Assembly: GCF_000503775.1 (NCBI RefSeq)
Contig: NZ_KI629785.1
Coordinates: forward strand, 186,001 to 250,000
DNA length: 64,000 bases
From: Brevibacillus panacihumi W25
Lineage (GTDB): Bacteria > Bacillota > Bacilli > Brevibacillales > Brevibacillaceae
Reading direction: 5' to 3'
Position numbers and translations under genes: made by a program. The notes beneath the pieces were generated by a model. The model made no database searches, was not told the DNA's origin, and worked only from the letters and a program-made list of their open reading frames with translations. Within the stretch, counting starts at the first letter, position 1; every line of letters begins with the position of its first letter. Below are positions 33,684-42,426 of the stretch, piece after piece.

Positions 33684-35162
33684 TTACTCGCGAAACCATC
33701 CGATCGGCTGTACCTGGAGATTTACATTAATCTGCTTGACCTCTGTGTACGCCTCGTAGCCATAGGTCCCCAACTCGCGGCCGATCCCGCTCATCTTGTA
33801 TCCGCCCCACGGCGCTTCGTTAAAAGTGGGGTGATACGTGTTGATCCAGGTAATGCCTGCCCGCAGCTTCCGAATGACACGTTGTGCTTTAGCCCCATCG
33901 TTGGTAAAAACTCCTCCTGCCAATCCATACCTGGTGCTATTTGCAAGCCGGATCGCTTCTTGCTCCGTGGTAAACTTTTGCACCACGAGTACCGGACCAA
34001 AAATCTCTTCCTGCACGATTCTCAGGTCTTGACGATCTACTGCAAAAATCGTGGGCTCTACAAAATAGCCATTGCCCCTTCCTCGATCCGTCAATCGATT
34101 TCCCCCGCAGAGGAGCTGCGCCCCTTCATCGCGTCCAAGCTGGATGTAGGCGAGCACACGCTCCATATGTTCTTTTGAAATCAATGGACCCATTTCCGTC
34201 TCTGGATCGGCTCCATCCCCCACGACGATTTTTTGAGCACGTTCCACCAGCCGCGCGAGGAATGGCTCGTAAATCTCCTCTTGCAGTAACAACCTTGATC
34301 CAGCCGAACAAACCTCTCCCTGATTGGCAAAAATCGCGAAGAGCGCATAATCGACGGCAGTTTCGAAATCGGCATCGGCAAAAACGATATTCGGGGATTT
34401 CCCTCCAAGCTCAAGAGAAAGCTTCTTCACCGTGTCAGCCGCATTTTTCATAATGGTAATCCCGGTCTCCGTCCCTCCGGTGAAGGCTACTTTGTCCACG
34501 AGCTCATTGCGAGATATCTCATCTCCGACGACGCTGCCCGGCCCTGTCACCAGATTGGCCACGCCTGGCGGAAAACCAGCCTGTTCCAAACATTCAAACA
34601 GCATGATGGTCGATAAAGGGGTCAGATCTGCCGGCTTCAACACCAGTGTATTTCCTGCTGCCAGTGCCGGAGCAATTTTCTGTGCATTCATTACCAGTGG
34701 ATAATTCCAGCAGGTGATGGCGCCGACCACCCCAATCGGCTCACGTACGACCATCGCTGAAATATCGTCCGGAACATCATAGGTCTGCCCCTGAGGTTTC
34801 GTGCAGAGTCCGGCATAATAACGGAACTGGTTGACGGCATCCGATACATCATAACGAGATTCACGCAGCGGCTTTCCGTTGTTGCGTGTATCCGTCTGGG
34901 CAAACTCTTCTGCCCGAGCTTCAATCAGATCGGCGACCTTCCAGAGCAGCTCTGCCCGATCCCTCGCCTTGCTATCGCCCCATCCACCTTCATCGAATGC
35001 AAAACGCGCTGCCTTGATCGCTCGCTGCGCATCTTCACGCGTCCCCTTTGCGGCCAGAGCGATCACTTCTCCATTCGCAGGATTGCGAACCTCGAATGTT
35101 TCCCCCGAAGAAGAATCCACCCACTCTCCATTGATAAAAAGCCGGTTAGCCTTCACTGTCAT
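33684..35162 (-). CDS. NAD-dependent aldehyde dehydrogenase, probably 4-aminobutyraldehyde/betaine-aldehyde type
   Basis: A 492-residue ALDH-superfamily enzyme. Seen: the NAD-binding pocket GAITCWNYPLVM, KPADLTPLSTI, the glycine loop VAFTGGTETG, catalytic Glu251 in LELGGKSPN and nucleophile Cys285 in NQGEVCSAGSR, then EEIFGPVL and, near the end, NEAPWGGYKMSGIGRELG. The EVCSAGSR context is common in betaine- and aminobutyraldehyde dehydrogenases. Because it lies 32 bases downstream of a putrescine-type aminotransferase and opposite potABCD, oxidation of 4-aminobutyraldehyde to GABA is the likely reaction. Betaine aldehyde remains possible. Confidence 0.85.
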   Translation of the reverse strand: MTVKANRLFINGEWVDSSSGETFEVRNPANGEVIALAAKGTREDAQRAIKAARFAFDEGGWGDSKARDRAELLWKVADLIEARAEEFAQTDTRNNGKPLRESRYDVSDAVNQFRYYAGLCTKPQGQTYDVPDDISAMVVREPIGVVGAITCWNYPLVMNAQKIAPALAAGNTLVLKPADLTPLSTIMLFECLEQAGFPPGVANLVTGPGSVVGDEISRNELVDKVAFTGGTETGITIMKNAADTVKKLSLELGGKSPNIVFADADFETAVDYALFAIFANQGEVCSAGSRLLLQEEIYEPFLARLVERAQKIVVGDGADPETEMGPLISKEHMERVLAYIQLGRDEGAQLLCGGNRLTDRGRGNGYFVEPTIFAVDRQDLRIVQEEIFGPVLVVQKFTTEQEAIRLANSTRYGLAGGVFTNDGAKAQRVIRKLRAGITWINTYHPTFNEAPWGGYKMSGIGRELGTYGYEAYTEVKQINVNLQVQPIGWFRE

Positions 35163-35194
35163 GACCGAAGCCTCCTTTACTGCATATCTCCCGA

Positions 35195-36562
35195 TTAACG
35201 AGCTATCTTCAATTCTTTCGCCAGCTGAGCTATACCTTCCTCAATGCAGGCTAGCACGTAATCCACTTGTTGGTAGCTGATTACCGCTGGTGGCTCAATT
35301 CGAATGACTGTCGCATTATTGATGGTGCCGCCTACCAGGATTTTCTTTACGAACAACATTTTGGCCAAGGTGTAGCCGAGGCTATTATTGGCGAATTCCA
35401 TGCCGATCAATAACCCTTTCCCGCGTACAGCAACCAGCACTTCCGGGTACTGCTGCCGGATTTCATCCAATCGCTGCATGATGTAATCGCCTTTCTCCTT
35501 CGCCATCTGCGGGATGTTGTCTTCAAGAATCGTCTTGATTCCGGCGATCGCACCCGCGCAGCAAAGCGGATTTCCCCCAAAAGTCGATGATCCCAAAAGG
35601 AACGGGTTCTCTTCCATTTTGCCCCACCATTTTTTCTTCGCGACCATGGCAGCAATGGGCATGACACCGCCTCCAAATGCTTTGCCGAGCGTCATGATGT
35701 CAGGTACGACATTCCAGTGATCGACACCAAACATGGTACCTGTGCGTCCCATACCTGTCTGGACTTCATCTACAATCAAGAGACATTCGTACTTGTCACA
35801 AATCTCGCGCAGACGAGGCAGAAAATCATCCGGGGGAATATTGACTCCCCCTTCTCCCTGTATCGGTTCTACGATAACTCCCGCGACGGTTTCCCCTGTC
35901 GCGATCAGCATGCGAATCGCCTGATCGACCGCGTCAGCATCTCCGTAGGGAACATGTTGGAAGCCCGGAACCAAGGGCGAATAGGGCTCACGAAACGTGG
36001 ATTTACCGGACGCTGACAGCGATCCCATCGTTTTGCCGTGGAAGCCGCGCTCCATCGAAATAAAGTATTTTTTGCCTGTCGCCAAGCGAGCCAGCTTCAA
36101 GGCCATTTCATTCGCTTCCGTGCCGCAATTGACCAGATAGGAGTGTTGCAGATCTCCTGGGGTAATCGCAGCTACAAGCTTGGATAAATAACCTCGCAGT
36201 GGATCGACCATCTCCTGACTGTGCAAGGCATAGCGTTTGAGCTGTGCCTCGACAGCCCTGACTACATTGGGGTGGCGATGTCCCAAAAGATAAACACCAT
36301 AGCCGCCCAGACAATCGACGTACTCGTCACCCATCGTATCCCGAAATACAGCACCTTCATCTTCCCACTCCACGACAGAAAAGTCCGTTGAGACGGATTT
36401 ACGGTGTGTCAGGATCGCCTTTGTCACATGATTCGTAAAATTTTCCACCGAGTCAGCAACGATCTTTTTCTTCTGTTCAACCGTCAGTGTCTCACTCTCG
36501 ATCAGCTCCAACATCTCTGTTGCCATGGCAAGCGCTTCGTCACGGGATTTTTGATGCATCAT
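35195..36562 (-). CDS. Putrescine aminotransferase (class III PLP aminotransferase)
   Basis: A 455-residue class III aminotransferase, like E. coli PatA/YgjG along its whole length: a helical N-terminus, then DCLGGYGVYLLGHRHPNVV, NCGTEANEMALKLAR (PLP phosphate site), GFHGKTMGSLSASGK, EPIQGEGGVNIPP, IVDEVQTGMGRTG and the Schiff-base Lys294 in TLGKAFGGG. It would turn putrescine and 2-oxoglutarate into 4-aminobutyraldehyde and glutamate. Ornithine aminotransferases are shorter. Two ATGs are at 36562 and 36559; GGAAGG lies 5 bases before the first, whereas a GTG at 36568 is too close to it. It is the first gene of the operon behind a sigma-54 promoter. Confidence 0.88.
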   Translation of the reverse strand: MMHQKSRDEALAMATEMLELIESETLTVEQKKKIVADSVENFTNHVTKAILTHRKSVSTDFSVVEWEDEGAVFRDTMGDEYVDCLGGYGVYLLGHRHPNVVRAVEAQLKRYALHSQEMVDPLRGYLSKLVAAITPGDLQHSYLVNCGTEANEMALKLARLATGKKYFISMERGFHGKTMGSLSASGKSTFREPYSPLVPGFQHVPYGDADAVDQAIRMLIATGETVAGVIVEPIQGEGGVNIPPDDFLPRLREICDKYECLLIVDEVQTGMGRTGTMFGVDHWNVVPDIMTLGKAFGGGVMPIAAMVAKKKWWGKMEENPFLLGSSTFGGNPLCCAGAIAGIKTILEDNIPQMAKEKGDYIMQRLDEIRQQYPEVLVAVRGKGLLIGMEFANNSLGYTLAKMLFVKKILVGGTINNATVIRIEPPAVISYQQVDYVLACIEEGIAQLAKELKIAR

Positions 36563-36602
36563 ATCCACCTTCCTTGTTCTCGATATTCATTGTTATAACC
36601 TA

Positions 36603-36617
36603 GCAAGAATGGTGCCA
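36603..36617 (-). promoter_or_regulatory. Sigma-54 (-24/-12) promoter of the aminotransferase-dehydrogenase operon
   Basis: On the minus strand TGGCAC-CATTC-TTGC, a perfect match to the consensus and the same 17 bases (with the following TA) as in front of potA. It lies about 41 bases before the ATG. Confidence 0.93.
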
Positions 36618-36843
36618 CCCAAATCATTCAAAGAATCTGGAAAATATGCGGTCAAAATGGGGAACGGAAGAAATGAAATGAGAATGTTCTTCTTGTTTTT
36701 GAGAATGCAGGATTCTAGGAGATGCTTCCGACTTTTTACCCATTTTTGCCAAAATAGGTCCCGGTAGATGCAACATTCCCTTGTCCCTTGGCGTCTGAAT
36801 AGCTGCCGGACCAAAAATTATAAAATGATTTGAGGAGGTCACC

Positions 36844-38085
36844 ATGAAACGAGCCATAAGCTTCTTCTTAGCGGTGATGATGGTCTTTACGCTGGTTCCT
36901 TTCGTGAGCGCAGCATCCCCTTCTTTCGTAGACGTCCCTCGCAACCACTGGGCGTACAAAGCCATTACTGATATGGCGGAAAGAGGGATCATCGTCGGCT
37001 ACGATGACAAGAGATTCCGTCCCAACAATCTGGTCACACGTGCTGAATTCGCCAAAATTATGATCGCAGCCGCGGATGTCGATATTGACCGACGCAATGT
37101 ATCTCAAACCTTCCAGGATGTACCGAAATCCCACTGGGCGTTCTACTATGTGGAGTCCGCCAAGCCATATCTGACCGGCTACAAATCTGGCAGCAAGTAC
37201 ACGTATAAGCCAAACGAAGCTGCCGTCCGCGAAGATATTGCCGTAGCGATGGTGCGCTTGCTGGGCTACGACAAGTCAGTGAAAGCCGACTTGAATGTTT
37301 TGAAAAGATTCCGTGACGATGACCGCATTTCACCGAACTTGCGCTCCTACGTCGCCATTGCGATCCAAAAGGATCTGATGCAAGGCTCTGACAATCGCTT
37401 CCGTCCGCTGGATGCCATTACACGTGCAGAAGCAGCATCTCTGCTCCACCGCGCTTTGATCGAGCGTAAAAACAATGATGAATCCAAAGTGGTGTTCCCG
37501 AATCCAACACCAACACCTGAAAAACCAGAACTGCCTGCAACGGTGACTGACAACTTCTCCAACACCGAGCTGAAAAACTGGAAAACAGACAGTGCCACCG
37601 GTACTTGGGGTGTTATCAATAAACAGGTAACTGCCATCGAGATAGATAAGGATATCGAGCATTTCTTCCTGCCGCTTAATTGGAAGGAATCCACCGAGCC
37701 CGAAAAGTATGAGCTCATCGTCGATGTCATTCCATCCGGCACCAATGGCTATGGCGGGGGGTTCTTTAACGGGGTCAAGGATAACGCGAATGTCGTTTAC
37801 GTGCAAAAAGATCGTGTTATCCTGGGCAAAGTAACCGATGTCGAAGATGATGATGTCGATGTCATCGCTTCTGGCAACTACAAATTGAAAGCAACCAATC
37901 GTCTGAAGGTTGTCGTCAACGGAACGACTGTTTCGATCTATATGAACGACCAATTCCTGTTCTCCCAGAAACAAGTGAAGCAGGAAGGCACCAAGCTGGG
38001 TCTGTACCTGAAAGCGGAAGCAACGAAGGATGCTCCTCGCAAAATGACCTACCTGGATAATTTTACCTTTAAGGCTTTTGAATAG
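36844..38085 (+). CDS. Exported SLH-domain protein with C-terminal LamG-like domain
   Basis: A 413-residue secreted protein. Signal peptide: MKRAISFFLAVMMVFTLVP with cleavage likely after FVSAA. Three SLH repeats follow at about 25-75 (FVDVPRNHWAYKAITDMAERG, GYDDKRFRPNNLVTRAEFA), 88-140 (FQDVPKSHWAF) and 150-200 (FRPLDAITRAEAASLL). SLH modules bind pyruvylated secondary wall polymer, so the protein is probably held at the cell surface. After a Pro/Thr linker (PTPTPEKPELP) the C-terminal 190 residues look like a concanavalin/LamG-type beta-sandwich (GYGGGFFNGVKDN, LKVVVNGTTVSIYMNDQ, YLDNFTFKAFE) of the kind that binds sugars. No catalytic residues are evident. GAGGAGG precedes the ATG. Confidence 0.88.
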   Translation: MKRAISFFLAVMMVFTLVPFVSAASPSFVDVPRNHWAYKAITDMAERGIIVGYDDKRFRPNNLVTRAEFAKIMIAAADVDIDRRNVSQTFQDVPKSHWAFYYVESAKPYLTGYKSGSKYTYKPNEAAVREDIAVAMVRLLGYDKSVKADLNVLKRFRDDDRISPNLRSYVAIAIQKDLMQGSDNRFRPLDAITRAEAASLLHRALIERKNNDESKVVFPNPTPTPEKPELPATVTDNFSNTELKNWKTDSATGTWGVINKQVTAIEIDKDIEHFFLPLNWKESTEPEKYELIVDVIPSGTNGYGGGFFNGVKDNANVVYVQKDRVILGKVTDVEDDDVDVIASGNYKLKATNRLKVVVNGTTVSIYMNDQFLFSQKQVKQEGTKLGLYLKAEATKDAPRKMTYLDNFTFKAFE

Positions 38086-38101
38086 TACGAACAGAATGGC
38101 T

Positions 38102-38135
38102 AGCCCGACACGCGTGATGCGGAGTCGGGCTTTTT
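38102..38135 (+). terminator. Terminator of the SLH-protein gene
   Basis: AGCCCGAC (38102-38109) pairs with GTCGGGCT (38124-38131), followed by TTTTC. Confidence 0.88.
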
Positions 38136-38164
38136 CATGCATAGTAAAGAATCGGGTGCCCATG

Positions 38165-38170
38165 TATAAT
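38165..38170 (+). promoter_or_regulatory. Candidate -10 element of lipL
   Basis: TATAAT at 38165-38170, 32 bases before the lipL ATG. No good -35 hexamer is visible at 16-18 bases, so the promoter is only partly supported. Confidence 0.45.
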
Positions 38171-38202
38171 GGGATAGAAGCCTTTCAGAAGGAGTTTTTC
38201 AG

Positions 38203-39045
38203 ATGTCTATTGTCCTGACTCAACCATTTCGCTGGATGGATTCCGGCATGTATACACACAGTCCTCTCGAGCCCTTGATCCGGGATGAAGCGCTGACAGC
38301 CAGCTTGCGTGAAGCCAATGCTGCTCCGGTCATCCACCTGTGGGTGTACGATCGAGCCCTCTATCTGGGGCGTCGCGATGCGAAGCTGCCGCATCTCGAA
38401 CACGCACTGCGACTTTTTGGAACAAAAGGCTTCGGCTGCGTTCTGCGTTCTTCAGGGGGCGCGTGTGTACCGCTCGATGCAGGAGTTCTCAATCTAGCTT
38501 GTCTATTGCCTGATACGTCGCTGTCCATCGACGCCTTTTTTTCCTTTGTGTCCCAACTTCTCGGAGTAGGACTTCAGCAGTATGGAGCGATAGAGTTTGG
38601 TGAAGTAACAGGTTCTTATTGTGCTGGTGACTATGATTTTGCGCTTGGCGGGGTAAAAATTGGCGGGATGGCTCAGCGTCGTACACGATACGGCTCCATT
38701 CTGCAGCTATGTATCAATGTGGAGGAATCACCGCGCGGAGAGTGGATGGAAGCTTTTTATCGCGAAGCCGGGCTTGAAGAAATGGAGAGTCACAAACCCA
38801 TTCCGTATATCGACGGCAAAACCGTAGGCAGTATTGCTGGTTTGACGGGGCGTGACGTCAGTGTTGCCGATGTGAAAGAGCAGTTGATGTCCGCAATCGC
38901 GCAACATTGGCCTGTCCAAGCGGTTCCTTTTTCGGTTCCAGCTGATTTGCACCAGGAATCGACCCAGCACCTTTCTCAACGTCTGAATCTGTTCGCGTAT
39001 ACTGCCGAGGAATTATCCAATCCTGATTGGCATTTGCCTGAGTAA
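38203..39045 (+). CDS. lipL: Octanoyl-[GcvH]:protein N-octanoyltransferase LipL
   Basis: A 280-residue cofactor transferase, the same length as B. subtilis LipL. It moves octanoyl from the glycine-cleavage protein GcvH to E2 subunits of 2-oxoacid dehydrogenases. Seen: [21 protein letters not shown] for the substrate channel, and the acyl-enzyme cysteine, Cys140, in [27 protein letters not shown], here read as two adjoining blocks. The Cys position separates LipL and LipM from ATP-dependent ligase LplJ. LipM remains an alternative, but the N-terminus and length favour LipL. AGAAGGAG lies about 9 bases before the ATG. Confidence 0.87.
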   Translation: MSIVLTQPFRWMDSGMYTHSPLEPLIRDEALTASLREANAAPVIHLWVYDRALYLGRRDAKLPHLEHALRLFGTKGFGCVLRSSGGACVPLDAGVLNLACLLPDTSLSIDAFFSFVSQLLGVGLQQYGAIEFGEVTGSYCAGDYDFALGGVKIGGMAQRRTRYGSILQLCINVEESPRGEWMEAFYREAGLEEMESHKPIPYIDGKTVGSIAGLTGRDVSVADVKEQLMSAIAQHWPVQAVPFSVPADLHQESTQHLSQRLNLFAYTAEELSNPDWHLPE

Positions 39046-39133
39046 AAAATTCCTGCAAGCTCCTAATGTATCTGCCTTATTGATGCTGCATACTGAAGGC
39101 AGGAACCATTTGTTCCACACCTCGATTTTTCTT

Positions 39134-39161
39134 GCCTGGCGTCCTGTCGTCAGGTTTTTTT
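39134..39161 (+). terminator. Terminator downstream of lipL (or leader terminator of darB)
   Basis: CCTGGCG pairs with CGTCAGG (one G-T pair) and is followed by seven T. It lies 90 bases after lipL and 150 before darB. A second hairpin, GGAAC-CATTT-GTTCC, lies upstream near 39100. It may simply end lipL. Confidence 0.65.
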
Positions 39162-39314
39162 ATTGTTTTGGGGAATGGCCCAACCGAGCCAAGATTTCTC
39201 ACGTAGACCTACCGTTTCCCGCTGTCTTGCGGTATCATAGAAGGGGTATCGGATTTCTTTATGAATGAATCATGAACTACCTGCCCTAGATGAAAGAAAA
39301 GGTGGTGGATCCAT

Positions 39315-39785
39315 ATGAGTCAAGATTTTTCCCTGTTACATACACCCATCAAAGATCTGATTATTGCTTCCACAAAAGTTGCCCATGTACAGCTCGGAAA
39401 TTCCCTTGAACACGCGTTGCTCGTCTTAATCAAAAGCGGTTATTCGGCCATTCCGGTCCTGGATCATCAATATCGGCTGCACGGACAGATCAGTACGAAT
39501 CACATTTTAAATAAAAGCCTGGGACTCGAGCGCTTTGAGTACGAACGGATGTCGGAACTGATTGTAGACGATGTCATGGACACCAAAATTCCTCGCTTGA
39601 AGGATACAGCAGAATTTATGAAAGCCCTGGAGGTCTCCATCAACCATCCCTATGTTTGTATTGAAGACGAACAGAACATTTTTCAAGGAATTCTGACCCG
39701 TAAATCCATTCTTGCCCTGGTGTATCGGCATTTTCGCAATTTGCCCTACCCGATGGCGGACAATCAACCCACCACGCAGGCTTGA
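39315..39785 (+). CDS. darB: Cyclic di-AMP-binding CBS protein DarB (CbpB)
   Basis: A 156-residue protein made of two CBS domains, matching B. subtilis DarB: STKVAHVQLGNSLEHALLVLIKSGYSAIPVLD then YRLHGQISTNHILNKSLGLERFEYE, and a second CBS domain with VDDVMDTKIPRL and GILTRKSILALVYRHFR. In B. subtilis the apo form binds and stimulates the (p)ppGpp synthetase Rel and pyruvate carboxylase, and c-di-AMP (high at high potassium) prevents this. It is monocistronic. AAAAGGTGG lies 10 bases before the ATG, and the gene ends at a terminator shared with the convergent ATP-grasp gene. Confidence 0.88.
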   Translation: MSQDFSLLHTPIKDLIIASTKVAHVQLGNSLEHALLVLIKSGYSAIPVLDHQYRLHGQISTNHILNKSLGLERFEYERMSELIVDDVMDTKIPRLKDTAEFMKALEVSINHPYVCIEDEQNIFQGILTRKSILALVYRHFRNLPYPMADNQPTTQA

Positions 39786-39804
39786 AGCAGCTCGCTTGAG
39801 AAGC

Positions 39805-39834
39805 AAAGACGGAGGCAAATGCCTCCGTCTTTTT
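39805..39834. terminator. Bidirectional terminator between darB and the ATP-grasp gene
   Basis: AAAGACGGAGGCA (39805-39817) pairs perfectly with TGCCTCCGTCTTT (39820-39832), with a further TT. It overlaps the stop codon of the convergent gene. Confidence 0.93.
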
Positions 39835-40888
39835 ACGTGCCTGCATAGAAGGATCGCGCATATTCCAGAGGATGGCGGTACGTCTGTTTGAACATCCCCT
39901 TTTCTCCAGCTTTAAAAAACGAATATCGCTGGTCGCGCACATTTACCTCGATTAAAAAAGGATTTCCGTTCTGGTCAATCCCCATGTCCATCCCCAAATC
40001 GGCAAGCGAGGGAAAATGGCTTCCATAGACTTTGGCAATTTCCACTGCTGCCACCTCGATTTGTTCGCGTATCTTTTCCTGCTGCTCTCGGGAAAAGGTT
40101 TCATCCATCACGACATGCAGCGGATACGCCCTGCCCCCGCGTGACAAATTGCTCAATTTATTCTTCCGATTCGCTACCTTGGCGACCATCCCGCTCACGG
40201 TCCATTGCCGCTCCCCGTTCTTTTGAACGGAGACGCGAATATCATAAGTCTTTCCCTCGTACCGAGCCAGGGGAATTCCCTGTTGAATCAGAAAGCGCCT
40301 GTTGCCCACCCATGTTTTCACGAACGAAAACAACCGCTGCCTGGACAGCGTTCTGCGAATCTTGGATGAAATAAAATGATAGTCATTTCCTTGCTTCTCA
40401 ATCCGCCCGACCCCGATTCCGACCGATCCAATCGCCGGTTTTACATAGACGATTCGGTAGGCATCCAAAAACTTCCTGAGATTGGCGGGTGAATAGGGAA
40501 CCGTGCGCGGAAGGAAAGCTCGTATCTCCGTGTTTTTCCACAACATTTGGTGGACCTTTCTTTTATCACGGACGACCAATCCGTTAAATACCTTCCTTTT
40601 TTTCCCTAATCGAGCAATGATGGCACGCGCCTTTTTGTCGCCGGTCAATACACGGTTATGAATGACACGCGGGACATGAACGAGACGGGGGATCAATTTT
40701 CCACCGTTCCAGAAATATCCGCGAACCCTCCCATCCCCTTCCAGCACATGCCGCGGGTGAAAGAATACGGGCTCCAGTCCAAGCTCTTTTCCGATTTCTA
40801 CATAATAAGGCAAGCGTTCGTATGACTTGTCTCCCCGAATCCCCTTCTGTATGATCTCCCAATCCAACATTATGCCGATTCTTTTCAC
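39833..40888 (-). CDS. YheC/YheD family endospore coat-associated ATP-grasp protein
   Basis: A 351-residue protein of the PF14398-type ATP-grasp family whose B. subtilis members YheC and YheD are found around the forespore. Seen: an N-terminal pre-ATP-grasp half with NRVLTGDKKAR and FNGLVVRDKRKVHQMLW, then VYVKPAIGSVGIGVGRIEK (ATP-binding lysine and glycine loop), FLIQQGIPLARYEGKTYDIRV, and the metal-binding end GMDMGIDQNGNPFLIEVNVRDQR. ATP-grasp enzymes join a carboxylate to an amine or thiol; the substrate here is unknown. GGGGG lies about 9 bases ahead of the ATG. It is convergent with darB. Confidence 0.88.
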   Translation of the reverse strand: MKRIGIMLDWEIIQKGIRGDKSYERLPYYVEIGKELGLEPVFFHPRHVLEGDGRVRGYFWNGGKLIPRLVHVPRVIHNRVLTGDKKARAIIARLGKKRKVFNGLVVRDKRKVHQMLWKNTEIRAFLPRTVPYSPANLRKFLDAYRIVYVKPAIGSVGIGVGRIEKQGNDYHFISSKIRRTLSRQRLFSFVKTWVGNRRFLIQQGIPLARYEGKTYDIRVSVQKNGERQWTVSGMVAKVANRKNKLSNLSRGGRAYPLHVVMDETFSREQQEKIREQIEVAAVEIAKVYGSHFPSLADLGMDMGIDQNGNPFLIEVNVRDQRYSFFKAGEKGMFKQTYRHPLEYARSFYAGT

Positions 40889-41024
40889 AGAGATCCCCCT
40901 TGCAAGAATTCCTCTTTCTAGGGTATGTGCCGTCAGCGAATGGGGCGTGCCTATTTTTCAAACTTCTACACCGTTCGCCGTGCTTGTCAAAGCCTGCGCT
41001 TGCCCGGGAAAAGAAGACGGAGAT

Positions 41025-41585
41025 TTATTCTGCCCTACGCTCGATTGCCAGCAAAAAAGGAGCTTGATTCTGCTGATTGAGATACTGATATTTCAAGACA
41101 AGAAAACGGCGTTGGTCGAGTGACTGGCAAAAGCTTTCCACCGCGTCCTTCTCTACTGCTCCTGCGGAATGTCCCCAATAGATCATGATCGTCATGATCC
41201 CGCCTTTGCGCAACAACTCCAATCCCGCTTCTATAGCACGCAGGGTGCTGGGAGCCGTCGTCGTGATTTCCTTGTCCGCACCCGGCAGATATCCGAGATT
41301 AAACATGATCGCCCCAGCCTTCAGCTGCAAATCCGCTATTTTTTCATGACTGCACTGATTCAGTTCGACCTGCTGGGATGCGCCCTGCTGTTCCAGGCGC
41401 TCTTTTGTCTTGGCAATCGCCTGGGGCTGAATATCATAAGCGATGACCGTTCCCTGCTCGCCGACTAACTGGGCGAGAAACAACGTGTCATTGCCGTTCC
41501 CCATAGTGGCGTCGATTACGTTTTCTCCTTTTTCTACACGCTCTCGAATGAGTTGGCGTGCAACCTCCAATACGTTTGGAAACAT
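41025..41585 (-). CDS. mnmM: tRNA U34 methyltransferase MnmM (YtqB family)
   Basis: A 186-residue class I methyltransferase. Motif I is NVIDATMGNGNDTLFLAQLVG, motif II VIAYDIQPQAI, and the family-specific AIMFNLGYLPGADKEITTTAPSTLRAIEAG (read as adjoining blocks) contains the N-L-G-Y-L-P-G-x-D-K signature of YtqB. That protein was identified as MnmM, which methylates nm5s2U34 to mnm5s2U34 in tRNAs read by Gram-positive bacteria that lack MnmC. IYWGHSAG lies near the C-terminus. The gene is flanked by a coat ATP-grasp gene and an MBL hydrolase gene on the same strand, with gaps of 136 and 39 bases. Confidence 0.88.
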   Translation of the reverse strand: MFPNVLEVARQLIRERVEKGENVIDATMGNGNDTLFLAQLVGEQGTVIAYDIQPQAIAKTKERLEQQGASQQVELNQCSHEKIADLQLKAGAIMFNLGYLPGADKEITTTAPSTLRAIEAGLELLRKGGIMTIMIYWGHSAGAVEKDAVESFCQSLDQRRFLVLKYQYLNQQNQAPFLLAIERRAE

Positions 41586-41624
41586 GATGTTCTTCTCCTC
41601 TTCGCAAAAACGATTCCTTCGGAG

Positions 41625-42374
41625 CTACAGGTCGATTTGAAGCCCGATCTGCGCAATATGGCACGGTCCGTTCTGGTATGCCTGCGCTTGACTCTTCACT
41701 TCTTCGACTTGATACTCCGCGTACAAATGGGTGATCAACAGGGAGCGGCACACCAGCTCTTCCGCTACTTGAGCCGCCTCACGCACCGAGAGATGCCCTT
41801 TGGGTTCTCTCGGCTTGTTGTGATCTAGATAGGTCCCCTCGCAAATGAATAAATCCGCGCCATCGGCGAAGCCATGCCACTTCGTATTAGGGCCACTGTC
41901 TGCCCCGTAGACGAGCACTTTTCCCGAAGCTTCCAGGCGCATGGCAAAACAGGGATCTCCATCGCCGTGATCCGTCCGCAAAAAGGAAATCTGCATATCC
42001 CCGATGTTTATTTGTGTTTTCTCATCGATGGGATGAAAGGTGGTTGCCTGCTTGTACGGCAATGCCTGCGCATTGGCAATTGGCTGGGCAGGAGCATAGA
42101 TCGGCAAAGGTTTGTCTTTTGGCCGTTGGGAAAACAACTGATGGACCATGATGCCGTACTGCAAGACTCCTACATCTGCAATATGATCGTGATGATAGTG
42201 GGACAAGAGCAAAGCGTCTAGCTGATGAATCGGCAAATGATTGCCCAATTGAGCCAATACGCCGCTGCCGCAATCAAGCAAAATGCTGGCGGACTGAGTC
42301 TCCACCAGGTAACCGGGGGTCGCACCATTGGGACCCGGATAGGGGGATTGATACCCCAGGACAGTAATACGCAT
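41625..42374 (-). CDS. MBL-fold metallohydrolase (YhfI-like, RNase Z-related)
   Basis: A 249-residue metallo-beta-lactamase-fold protein. The zinc motif is LSHYHHDHIADVG (H-x-H-x-D-H). Further ligands are in DHGDGDPCFAMRL, YGADSGPN (the Asp), EGTYLDH and LITHLYAEY. It resembles ribonuclease Z but is shorter and lacks the exosite arm, as does B. subtilis YhfI. Its substrate is unknown. The ATG at 42374 (MRITVLGYQSPYPG) is chosen over 42395 because AAAGGAAG precedes it at about 10 bases. Confidence 0.87.
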   Translation of the reverse strand: MRITVLGYQSPYPGPNGATPGYLVETQSASILLDCGSGVLAQLGNHLPIHQLDALLLSHYHHDHIADVGVLQYGIMVHQLFSQRPKDKPLPIYAPAQPIANAQALPYKQATTFHPIDEKTQINIGDMQISFLRTDHGDGDPCFAMRLEASGKVLVYGADSGPNTKWHGFADGADLFICEGTYLDHNKPREPKGHLSVREAAQVAEELVCRSLLITHLYAEYQVEEVKSQAQAYQNGPCHIAQIGLQIDL

Positions 42375-42426
42375 AATTTGTACACTTCCTTTCATAGAAT
42401 GGAAAAAGTGGGACAGGAGGTCTGAG

